From: Methylobacterium oryzae
Lineage (GTDB): Bacteria > Pseudomonadota > Alphaproteobacteria > Rhizobiales > Beijerinckiaceae
Assembly (NCBI RefSeq): GCF_021398735.1
Contig: NZ_CP090349.1
Span: 1,184,501-1,248,500 of the forward strand
Reading direction: 5' to 3'
Length of the DNA stretch: 64,000 nt
The translations under genes and the position numbers were made by a program. The notes beneath the pieces are model-generated. The model searched no databases. It saw only the letters and a list, made by a program, of their open reading frames with translations, and was not told the origin of the DNA. Below are positions 37,248-45,078 of the stretch, one piece after another; the stretch's first letter is position 1, and each line of letters starts with the position of its first letter.

Positions 37248-38585
37248 ATGACCGATTCGATGCCGCGTCCCGGTGATCGGCTCCGGCTCCCGGGCGCCGG
37301 CCGCCTCCGCCTGCCCGGACCGATGCGTGCCGTCCTCTCGGGGCGGTTCGCCGTGATCCTGTCGGGCGAGCTGACCCAGAGCCTGTTCCACTTCCTCCTC
37401 AACATCCTGCTGGTGCGCGCGCTCGGCGCGCACGATTACGGCCTGTTCGCCATCGTCTTCGCGGTCGGGGCGGTCGGCATCACCTACATCCGGGCCCTGG
37501 TGGCGGTCCCGGCGACGATCCACGTCGCCCGGAGCCTGGGGCGTCCGGCGGCGCTCGGCTACGACGTGATGTTCGGCTCGGGCGCGGTGCTGGTCTCCGG
37601 CCTCATGGCGGTCGCCGTCGGCCTTCTGCTGATCCCGGTGATCGGCCTCGGCGCCCTCGCGGCCGGGGCTTTCGTGGGCCTCTACGCCTTCCGCAGCTAC
37701 CTGCGGATCGTGCTCCTCGCCCGCGGCCGGCCCCGGATCGCCGGCCTGAGCGACCTGGTCTACGCGGTCTGCGGCGGTCTCCTCGTCGCGCGCTGGCTGA
37801 ACGGGGAGGGCACGGCCCTTCTCGATCGGGCCTTCGCGGCGATCGCGCTCGCGCACGCGGTCGCGATCGCGGTGGCCTACGCGGCGCTGCGCGAGCGGAT
37901 CCGCTTCTCGCTGCACGCGCGGGCGCGCGCCCGCTACCGGGCCATCTGGCGGACCCTGGCGTGGTCGCTCGCCGGCGTCACCAGCCTGACGGTCCAGGGT
38001 CAGGGGCTGACCCTGCTGCTGGCGCTCCTGGCCGGGCCCGCCGCCTACGCGCCGATCGCCGCCACGATCGTGCTCTACGCGCCGCTGCGCATCCCCGCGA
38101 GCGCGCTGCTGAACATGATCCTGCCCGAGATCAGCCGGTTGCTCGCGGCCGGGCAGGTCGATGCCGCCCGCCGGCTCGTCGTCCGCAACGGAATCCTGCT
38201 CGGCAGCACCTGTCTCGCCTACGGGGCGGTGATGGCGGCCGCCTTGCCGCTGGTCGAGGACATCCTGTTCAAGGGCCGGTTCGCCGCGCAGCCGATGGGC
38301 TGGATCGGGCTCGGTGTCTGGGCGGTGGTGACCGTGTCGCTGCTCTACGCGATCCCGCGGGCCTATCTCGAGGCCTCGGCGGCGTTCCGGACCATCACGG
38401 CGGGCGCGGTGGCGAGCGCCGCCCTCGGGATGGCCGTGATGGTGCCGGCGCTGCTGCTGCTGCCGCCCGCCACCGCGCTCGCCGGCCTGCTGGCCTCCGA
38501 GGTTGCGACGCTGGTCTGGTCGGTCTCGGCCTTCCGGACCCTGGCGCGGCGCCCGGGGCCGGCGCGGCCCCTCGGTGCCCCGTGA
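37248..38585 (+). CDS. polysaccharide flippase (Wzx/MATE-like)
   Basis: 445 residues, about 12 membrane helices. The N-terminal part SGELTQSLFHFLLNILLVRALGAHDYGLFAIV is the typical start of oligosaccharide flippases. It would move a lipid-linked repeat unit across the inner membrane. It neighbours the glycosyltransferases, polymerase and Wzz-like gene of the same locus, which together suggest a Wzx/Wzy-type pathway. The ends of this gene and the convergent FemAB-like gene are 12 bp apart. Confidence 0.85.
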   Translation: MTDSMPRPGDRLRLPGAGRLRLPGPMRAVLSGRFAVILSGELTQSLFHFLLNILLVRALGAHDYGLFAIVFAVGAVGITYIRALVAVPATIHVARSLGRPAALGYDVMFGSGAVLVSGLMAVAVGLLLIPVIGLGALAAGAFVGLYAFRSYLRIVLLARGRPRIAGLSDLVYAVCGGLLVARWLNGEGTALLDRAFAAIALAHAVAIAVAYAALRERIRFSLHARARARYRAIWRTLAWSLAGVTSLTVQGQGLTLLLALLAGPAAYAPIAATIVLYAPLRIPASALLNMILPEISRLLAAGQVDAARRLVVRNGILLGSTCLAYGAVMAAALPLVEDILFKGRFAAQPMGWIGLGVWAVVTVSLLYAIPRAYLEASAAFRTITAGAVASAALGMAVMVPALLLLPPATALAGLLASEVATLVWSVSAFRTLARRPGPARPLGAP

Positions 38586-38597
38586 CGGGCCCGCCGC

Positions 38598-39596
38598 TCA
38601 GCGCAGCGCGAGCAGGGCCGGCGCCAGTCTCCGCAGCGCCGGCGTCCGGCTGTAGACCCAGAGCGGATTGTGCTGGACCACGTCGGTGCACAGGCCGCGC
38701 TTGAACTCGAAGACGGGCCGGTTCGCCGCCGGATCGATGCCGCCGAAATCGAAGACCCGGCAGCCCTCTTCCTTCGCTCGCTCCACGAAGCGCCAGACCG
38801 CGAGGGTCGCGGCGCCCGTCGCGCGGGCCCGCTCGTTCGAGGCCGTGTAGAAATCCGTGCAGCGGCTGTCCGACAGGTGCGCGATCCGCACGAGGACGCG
38901 CCGTCCGTTCTCGCGGACGTCGAGGAACAGCAGGTGCTCGTCCTCGGCCGCGATGTCGCGGTAGGCCTGCGGCTGCAGCGTCGTGGCGAAGCCCTTGCGC
39001 TCGCGCAGGGCCGCGAACATCGCGGTGAAGTCGTCGAAGGCTTCGAGGCGCTCGGCCCTGTCCTCGAGGAAATGCGTCGTCACCTCGGCGTTCCGCTCGG
39101 CCTTGCGCAGGGCCTTGCGCCAGCGCGGCTCCATGCCGGCCTGGATGGCGTCGAGATCCTGGGTCAGGTCGAGCTCGAGGGTGTGGTCGGGCGCGCCGAT
39201 CACCGGGGCGAAGCCGTGCATCAGCAGCGCCAGCGTCGCGTCGCGGGTCTCGAACTGCTCGTAGTCGACGGCGAGGACGTCGAGCCGGCCGAGCGCGAGG
39301 TGGTCGATGAACGCGGCGAACACCGCCTCCGCGCGGTGCGCGCCCGCGGCGGTCAGCAGCGGGCCGCCCTGGACGTGGATGAACCGCGCCGGCCCCTTCC
39401 GGCGCGTCTGCCACTGGACGAAGGCGAGGTCCGCGCCGTCGCCGGACACGACCGCCCGCCGCACCTCCAGGCCGCGCCGCGCCTTGTAGGTGCCCCAGGG
39501 GCTGCCGCAATAGATGTTGGCGCCCGGGCAGGCCCAGACCCGCCGGTCCCAGTCCAGGGCATCCGCGGTCTCCTGAACCGCGAGCTTGGCCGCCAT
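38598..39596 (-). CDS. FemAB/GNAT-like acyltransferase
   Basis: 332 residues of two GNAT-like halves: TLELDLTQDLDAIQAGMEPRWRKALRKAER and a second acetyl-CoA-type half (YTASNERARATGAATLAVW then GCRVFDFGGIDP). This is the layout of FemAB-related proteins found in exopolysaccharide loci, which attach an amino acid or acyl group to a sugar or peptide. The acceptor is unknown. It shares its strand with the glycosyltransferase upstream (360 bp away). Confidence 0.78.
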   Translation of the reverse strand: MAAKLAVQETADALDWDRRVWACPGANIYCGSPWGTYKARRGLEVRRAVVSGDGADLAFVQWQTRRKGPARFIHVQGGPLLTAAGAHRAEAVFAAFIDHLALGRLDVLAVDYEQFETRDATLALLMHGFAPVIGAPDHTLELDLTQDLDAIQAGMEPRWRKALRKAERNAEVTTHFLEDRAERLEAFDDFTAMFAALRERKGFATTLQPQAYRDIAAEDEHLLFLDVRENGRRVLVRIAHLSDSRCTDFYTASNERARATGAATLAVWRFVERAKEEGCRVFDFGGIDPAANRPVFEFKRGLCTDVVQHNPLWVYSRTPALRRLAPALLALR

Positions 39597-39955
39597 GTCG
39601 CTCCTCGTCCTCGCGCCCCGTCCCGGCCGGGCAGGGTTTCCCGCGCCGCACGCCTCATCGGTCAGGCGCCACCGCAATGCATCCTCGCGCGGCCGATCGT
39701 CCACAGGGTGACGGTGGCCGCGCGGGTCGGTTTCCGCTGCGTCGCGAGCGGGGCTCCGGTACCCGGGCGGCCGGGGCCGGTGAGGGGACGAGCCCGGGCC
39801 GGTCGTTGCGCGGCGCCGGCAGCAGGGCCGGCCGCGGCGCTTGGCCACGGACCGCGGGCGAGCAGGAGGTCGTCCCGGTAACCCCGAGGGCGCCCGCGCT
39901 CAGGGCGGACGCCTGTTCCGGACCGACGCCGGTCCTGCGGGGACGCGCGGGGATC

Positions 39956-41215
39956 CTAGGCGGCCGGTCGCGCCGGCGCGTCCGCGGCGCGGGACGGATC
40001 CGTCGCCGTCGGGCGGCGCAGCGTCGTCCGGACCATGGCCTCGATGCCCTCCGCCGCCGAGGCCTCCGAGAACAGGCTCAGGTAGCGCGCCCGGGCCGCC
40101 CGGCCGAAGTCGCGCCAGCGCGCCGGGTCGGCGACCAGATCCGCCAGCACGGCGGCGATCGGCTCCGGGCCGCCCGGCGGGACGATCCAGCCGGTCTTCC
40201 CGTCCTCCACCACCTCGGGCAGGCCGCCGATCGCCGTGACGAGCGGCGGCACGCCGTAGGACATCGCCTCGATCGCTACGCGGCCGAGGGATTCGGGCCG
40301 CTGCGACGGCATCGTGACCACGTCGGCCCAGCGGTAGAGGGCGGTGGGATCGGCCACGAACGGCTCGAGCGTGACCTGCGCGGCGAGCCCCGCCTCGGCG
40401 ATCCGCCCGACCAGGGCCCGCTCGCGGGCCTCGTCCTCGAAGGCGCTGCCGACGATGCGCAGCGCGATCCGCCGACGCACGGGCTCCGGCAGGGAGGCCA
40501 GCGCCTCCACGAGGACGTCCTGGCCCTTGATCCGGCTGATCCGGCCGAGCATCAGCACGCGGAGCGGGCGGGCGCCGACGTAGGCGCTCCGATTCGGCTC
40601 GGCGGGACCCGCGATCCCGTTGTAGACGACCCGGGCGGTCGCCCCGCGGGGCAGGGCGTAGGCCCGCTCGGTGGCGCGCGAGTTGAACACCACGTTGGCG
40701 CCGCTCCAGCGGATCAGCCCGCGCAGGACCTTCAGCACGGCGCCTTCGGGGATCTCGTGGACGTGGACGATGCTCCGGCCGGGGACCAGCCGGGCGGCCA
40801 GCAGGTAGTCGGCCACCACGGTGGTGTTGATGTAGACGAGGTCGCTCGCGCGGATGCGGCGCCACGCACGGATCATCGCGATGGGCAGAGCCATCAGACC
40901 CAGGGTTACGAGGCGCGCCAGGTTCTTGCGCCGCAGGATCCAGAGCGGGGCGATCACGATCTCGCTGGCGAAGGGCTCCAGCGCGGCCACGATCGGCCCG
41001 CGTCGCGGCAGCACCACGTCGATCCGCGCACCCGGATGGGCGGCCCGGATCGTGCGGACGGTCTCGATGAAGCAGCGATCCGAGCCGTACAGCTCGAATC
41101 CCTGGTGGACGCACGTGATCCGAAGCTCCGCAGCGGCGTTGCCGACGGCCCGCAGCGCGGGGGCGGCAGCACGATCGCTGTCGCGCGCCGCTCTCAGTCC
41201 GAAGTTATCTACCAT
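39956..41215 (-). CDS. glycosyltransferase family 4
   Basis: 419 residues, GT-B fold. The N-terminal domain has CVHQGFELYGSDRCFIETVRTI; the C-terminal nucleotide-sugar domain has VLMLGRISRIKGQDVLVEAL and PESLGRVAIEAMSYGVPPLVT with the EX7E-type acidic residues. It probably adds one sugar to the exopolysaccharide unit. The ATG at 41215 is used; a TTG 27 bp upstream is also open. It is divergent from the next glycosyltransferase across an AT-rich spacer. Confidence 0.87.
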   Translation of the reverse strand: MVDNFGLRAARDSDRAAAPALRAVGNAAAELRITCVHQGFELYGSDRCFIETVRTIRAAHPGARIDVVLPRRGPIVAALEPFASEIVIAPLWILRRKNLARLVTLGLMALPIAMIRAWRRIRASDLVYINTTVVADYLLAARLVPGRSIVHVHEIPEGAVLKVLRGLIRWSGANVVFNSRATERAYALPRGATARVVYNGIAGPAEPNRSAYVGARPLRVLMLGRISRIKGQDVLVEALASLPEPVRRRIALRIVGSAFEDEARERALVGRIAEAGLAAQVTLEPFVADPTALYRWADVVTMPSQRPESLGRVAIEAMSYGVPPLVTAIGGLPEVVEDGKTGWIVPPGGPEPIAAVLADLVADPARWRDFGRAARARYLSLFSEASAAEGIEAMVRTTLRRPTATDPSRAADAPARPAA

Positions 41216-41321
41216 AAGATGATTTCTGTATTGAATAAACAACTAGCAGTTGTAGAGACCGGTCGTCGGGATTGTATCCTTCGGATCTACAATAGGGCCG
41301 ACACATTGGAAAGGAAGTTTC
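41216..41321. promoter_or_regulatory. AT-rich divergent promoter region with inverted repeats
   Basis: 106 bp between two divergent glycosyltransferase genes, far richer in A/T than its surroundings. ACAACT-AGC-AGTTGT (41239-41253) is a perfect 6-bp inverted repeat; TTGTAGA (41250-41256) recurs inverted as TCTACAA (41286-41292); ATTGTATCC pairs with GGATCTACAAT in part. These could be binding sites for a regulator of the locus. An AAAGGAAG ribosome site precedes the rightward ATG. Confidence 0.5.
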
Positions 41322-42506
41322 ATGCCTGACCGCGCACCGAAACTACTTATTCTCGGAACGCGCGGTATCCCGGCCGCCCACGGTGGTTTCGAGACTTTCG
41401 CGGAACGTCTCGCGCTCTACTTGGTCGAACGCGGCTGGCAGGTCGGCGTGTACTGCCAGAGGGATGTCGAGGCGGTGCGGGACCGCATCGTGCGGAGCAC
41501 CTGGAACGGCGTCGAACTGATCACCGTGGAGATCGGCCTGCGCGGTCCCGTCGCGACGCTCGCCTTCGACGCGATCTGCGCCCACGACGCCGCGACCCGC
41601 GGCGGCGTCTGCCTCGTGCTCGGCTACAACGGCGCCGCATTCCTGCCCTACCTGCGGGCGCGGGGCGGGCGTATCCTGACCAACATGGACGGGATCGAGT
41701 GGCGCCGTCCGAAATGGTCGCTGCCCGTGCGCGCCTTCTTCTACGTCAGCGAGTGGATCGCCGCGTGGTCCTCGCAGCGGCTGGTGGCGGACCATCCCGT
41801 CATCGCCGACCACCTCGCCCGTCGCAGGCCGCGCGGCGCCATCGCGACCATCCCGTACGGCGGCGATCCCCCGGCGGCCGATGTCGGACCGCCGCCCCTC
41901 GGCCTCGAGCCCGACCGCTACCTCGTCTCGATCGCCCGCATCGAGCCAGACAACAACATCCTGACGCTCGTCGAGGCCTTCTCGCGCCGTGCCCGCGGCG
42001 TGCGGCTGGTGGTGCTCGGCACGCTGCGGGTCGGCAACCCGTACCATCGCGCCGTGGAGGCAGCCGCCTCGCCGGAGGTGCTGTTCCCCGGGGCCATCTA
42101 CGAGCCCGGGCAGGTCCAGGCCCTGCGGGTCCACGCGCGGGCCTACCTCCACGGCCACACCGTCGGCGGCACCAACCCGTCGCTGGTCGAGGCGCTCTGG
42201 GCGGGCAACGCCGTGGTCGCCCACGACAATCCGTTCAACCGGGGCACGGCTGGCGACGGTCAGTTCTACTTCTCGGATCCGGACAGCTGTGCCGCGGCGA
42301 TCGAGCGTGTGCTCTCCGACGGGGCCGCGGTCGCGGCGGCCCGCGCGGCGGCGCGGGCGCGCGCCGAGCAGTTCCGCTGGGATACCGTGCTGGCCTCGTA
42401 CGAAGATGCGCTGCGCCGTGTCGGCGGCTACCCGCCGGCCCCGGACAACGCGGCGCGCGCCGCCGCGGCAGCGCCCGTCAGCGCCACGGCCGGTCCGGGA
42501 TGGTAG
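41322..42506 (+). CDS. glycosyltransferase with DUF1972 domain (rhamnosyltransferase-like)
   Basis: 394 residues. The DUF1972 N-terminal half begins LLILGTRGIPAAHGGFETFAERL and includes TNMDGIEWRRPKW; the GT-B C-terminal half has SIARIEPDNNILTLVEAF and YLHGHTVGGTNPSLVEAL. Enzymes with this layout add the second sugar, often L-rhamnose, in exopolysaccharide and capsule synthesis. Its end overlaps the GH5 gene by 7 bp. Confidence 0.87.
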   Translation: MPDRAPKLLILGTRGIPAAHGGFETFAERLALYLVERGWQVGVYCQRDVEAVRDRIVRSTWNGVELITVEIGLRGPVATLAFDAICAHDAATRGGVCLVLGYNGAAFLPYLRARGGRILTNMDGIEWRRPKWSLPVRAFFYVSEWIAAWSSQRLVADHPVIADHLARRRPRGAIATIPYGGDPPAADVGPPPLGLEPDRYLVSIARIEPDNNILTLVEAFSRRARGVRLVVLGTLRVGNPYHRAVEAAASPEVLFPGAIYEPGQVQALRVHARAYLHGHTVGGTNPSLVEALWAGNAVVAHDNPFNRGTAGDGQFYFSDPDSCAAAIERVLSDGAAVAAARAAARARAEQFRWDTVLASYEDALRRVGGYPPAPDNAARAAAAAPVSATAGPGW

Positions 42507-43744
42507 GCCCCAGCCGCCGGTCGGTGCTGGCCGGCGTCCTCGCGGCGGGTGCGGGTGTCCGGCCTGTCCAGGGTAGTCCCGCGCCGGTCACCCTGCGCCG
42601 CGGCATCGCCCTCTGGCCCTGGTTCTCGCTGACCACCGAGTACCCGCCCCCGCGGACCGACTACGCGTGGCCGCCCTTCCAGGCCGGCCGGCCGGTGCCG
42701 ACCCGCGACGACCTCGCCCGGATCGCCGGGTTCGGCTTCGACTTCGTGCGCCTGCCCCTCGATCCCGGGCCGTTCGTGGCCTTCACGGGGCCGCGGCGCG
42801 CCGAACTCCTCGGCACCTTGTCGGAGGCCGTCGACGCGGCGCTGGCGGCCGGGCTGCGCGTCCTGGTCAATGTCCAGGCGAACGCCGCGACCCACCACTA
42901 CACGCCCGACGCGTTCTACGGCTCGGACCGGGCGCCGCTCTTCGCGGCCTATCGCGACCTCGTCGGAGACCTCGCGCGCCTGTGCGCGCGGAAGGGCACG
43001 GACCGCGTGGTCCTGGAGCCGGTGAACGAGCCGCCGCAGGCCTGCGGCGGCGGCGCCTGGAACCGGGTACAGGACGGGCTCCTGGCCGCGGCCCGCGCGG
43101 CCGCGCCGGCGCTCACCCTGGTGGCGACCGGCTCCTGCGGCAGCCTCGTCGCCGGCCTGACGGCTCTCGATCCGGCCGCGCTCGCGCGGTTCGCGCCGCT
43201 CCTCTACACATTCCACTTCTACGAGCCGTACCTGTTCTCCCACCAGGGGGCGACCTGGCTCACCGAGGAGCCGTTCTACCGCTGGCTCACCGCCGTGCCC
43301 TGGCCCGGGAGCCGCGGCACGCTGCGCGAGACCCTCGCGGCGGTGCGGGCGCGCATGGAGACGGACCGCACGGTGCCGCAGGCCGAGAAGGCGCGCGACC
43401 GCGCGGTGATCGAGGCGAAACTGCACGCGTATTTCGAGGCCGCGCCCGGCCCGGCCTACATCGCCGACGCGATGGCGCCGGTCGCGACCTGGGCGGACCT
43501 CTACGGGATCCCGCGCGGGCAGGTGCTGATGGGCGAGTTCGGCGCCCTGCGCACCGACGCCCGTTTCACGGCGTCCCGGGCGCCGGACCGGGCCGCCTAC
43601 ATCCGGGACGTGCGGCTGGCGGCGGAGGCGAACGGGTTCGCGTGGTCGTTCTGGAACCTGTTCGACGGCCTCGGCCTCATGGACGACGCGCACGTCGCCG
43701 ATCCCGCCCTGATCGCGGCGCTCGGGCTGCGGGCCCGGCCCTGA
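42500..43744 (+). CDS. glycoside hydrolase family 5 (secreted)
   Basis: 414 residues. N-terminal PSRRSVLAGVLAAGAG looks like a Tat or Sec signal, so it acts in the periplasm or outside. GH5 motifs: LEPVNEPPQ with the acid/base Glu (near 176), YTFHFYEP, and MGEFGALRTD with the nucleophile Glu (near 345). It overlaps the glycosyltransferase upstream, so it belongs to the locus and probably trims the polymer or digests a related glucan. Confidence 0.85.
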   Translation: MVGPSRRSVLAGVLAAGAGVRPVQGSPAPVTLRRGIALWPWFSLTTEYPPPRTDYAWPPFQAGRPVPTRDDLARIAGFGFDFVRLPLDPGPFVAFTGPRRAELLGTLSEAVDAALAAGLRVLVNVQANAATHHYTPDAFYGSDRAPLFAAYRDLVGDLARLCARKGTDRVVLEPVNEPPQACGGGAWNRVQDGLLAAARAAAPALTLVATGSCGSLVAGLTALDPAALARFAPLLYTFHFYEPYLFSHQGATWLTEEPFYRWLTAVPWPGSRGTLRETLAAVRARMETDRTVPQAEKARDRAVIEAKLHAYFEAAPGPAYIADAMAPVATWADLYGIPRGQVLMGEFGALRTDARFTASRAPDRAAYIRDVRLAAEANGFAWSFWNLFDGLGLMDDAHVADPALIAALGLRARP

Positions 43745-43779
43745 GGCGGCCCTCGACCGATCCGCGGCACTGCGCCCAC

Positions 43780-45078
43780 TCAGCCGCGGCGCGGAAGGGG
43801 CGGGAACAGGACGATGAGCATCAGGGCGAACTTGGCGAGCAGGGTCGTCTTGCCGGCGAGTCCCTCAAACGTGTTCACGAGGATCACGAAGGCCAGGATC
43901 GGGAGCCAGACGCCGCGCCGGCAATCCCGCGCGATCTCCGCGAGGTAGAGCCCCACCGCGATCACCAGCACCCCCGTGACCAGGATGCCGTGGTAGAGCA
44001 CGGCCGAGATGATCGAGTTCTCGATGCCCCATTCCAGGCCGTAGATCCGGCGCAGCGTGTTCACCTGCAGGAAGTCGGGGGCGAGCAGGAGCTGCCGGAA
44101 CGGGATCGCGTCGAACACCGTGAGCATGTCGACCCGGGCCTGCGCGCTGCCGCCGTCCGAGACGAACCGGTCCAGCAGGGTGTCGAAGAACCCGGCCGAG
44201 GCGAGGACCGCGACCAGCACGGGCAGCAGCGTCAGGGCGAAGCACGCGCAGGCCGCCGCCGCCAGCGGGACGCGGCCGGTGCGCAGTGTGCGGTTCAGGG
44301 ACACGAGCCCGACAGCGCCGCCGAGGATCAGCGTCGTGACGGTGGCCGAGCGGCCCCCGAACGTGACCAGGGCGACGAGCTGGAGGACGATCATGGCGGC
44401 GCGCGGCATCGGCGCCAGGCGGCCGCCGCCCTTGGCCAGCGCCAGGATGTAGCACGCCGTCATGGTCGCGTTGGCCAGCGGGTGGCCCTGGAGGGCCGCC
44501 GAGCGGGTGTCGGACTCGAACGCCACGCCGTCGAACCGGTAGGGGAAGAAGCGCTGGCCGCTCGCGAGCTCGAACAGGCCGAGCAGGGCGTTGGCGAGCA
44601 TCACGAGGTGGAAGATCGTCTCCAGCCGCCCGAGCGTTTCGGCGTCCCGATCCATCAGGAGGATCGGGACGAGGCCGGCGAGCACGAAGGTGTCGATGGA
44701 GCCGGCGAGGCCCGCGCCGCCCCGGGCCGCGATCAGCGCGAGCAGCAGCACGCCGCAGGCGGCCAGGAGCACGCTGGCCGGCCGCCTGTTCAGCGCCCCG
44801 GCCACCGGGATCACCGGATTGCCCGCGCGCATCAGGGTCCAGCCGATCAGGACGACCGCCAGGTAGGTGGCGGGGTGGATCTTCGAGGCGGCCGAGCCGG
44901 TGATCCCCTCGTAATTGAGGCCGAGCACCCACAGGAGGCCGCCCGAGACCCCGACGAGGAGCAGGGCCCAGACCGACAGCGCCACCGATTCCGCCCGCAG
45001 CAGGGCGCGCAGCACCGGACCCGTGCGCGCCGCCGGATCGTGGCGGCGCGCGAAGCCGGTCTGCCGGAGGGTCCTCAC
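43780..45078 (-). CDS. polysaccharide polymerase (VpsF/Wzy-like membrane protein)
   Basis: 432 residues, about 11 membrane helices with a large loop bearing RFVSDGGSAQARVDML. The pattern fits Wzy-type polymerases, whose sequences are poorly conserved; the VpsF group is closest. The GTG start overlaps the stop of the Wzz-like gene (GTGA), so polymerase and chain-length protein are coupled. Confidence 0.78.
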   Translation of the reverse strand: MRTLRQTGFARRHDPAARTGPVLRALLRAESVALSVWALLLVGVSGGLLWVLGLNYEGITGSAASKIHPATYLAVVLIGWTLMRAGNPVIPVAGALNRRPASVLLAACGVLLLALIAARGGAGLAGSIDTFVLAGLVPILLMDRDAETLGRLETIFHLVMLANALLGLFELASGQRFFPYRFDGVAFESDTRSAALQGHPLANATMTACYILALAKGGGRLAPMPRAAMIVLQLVALVTFGGRSATVTTLILGGAVGLVSLNRTLRTGRVPLAAAACACFALTLLPVLVAVLASAGFFDTLLDRFVSDGGSAQARVDMLTVFDAIPFRQLLLAPDFLQVNTLRRIYGLEWGIENSIISAVLYHGILVTGVLVIAVGLYLAEIARDCRRGVWLPILAFVILVNTFEGLAGKTTLLAKFALMLIVLFPPLPRRG

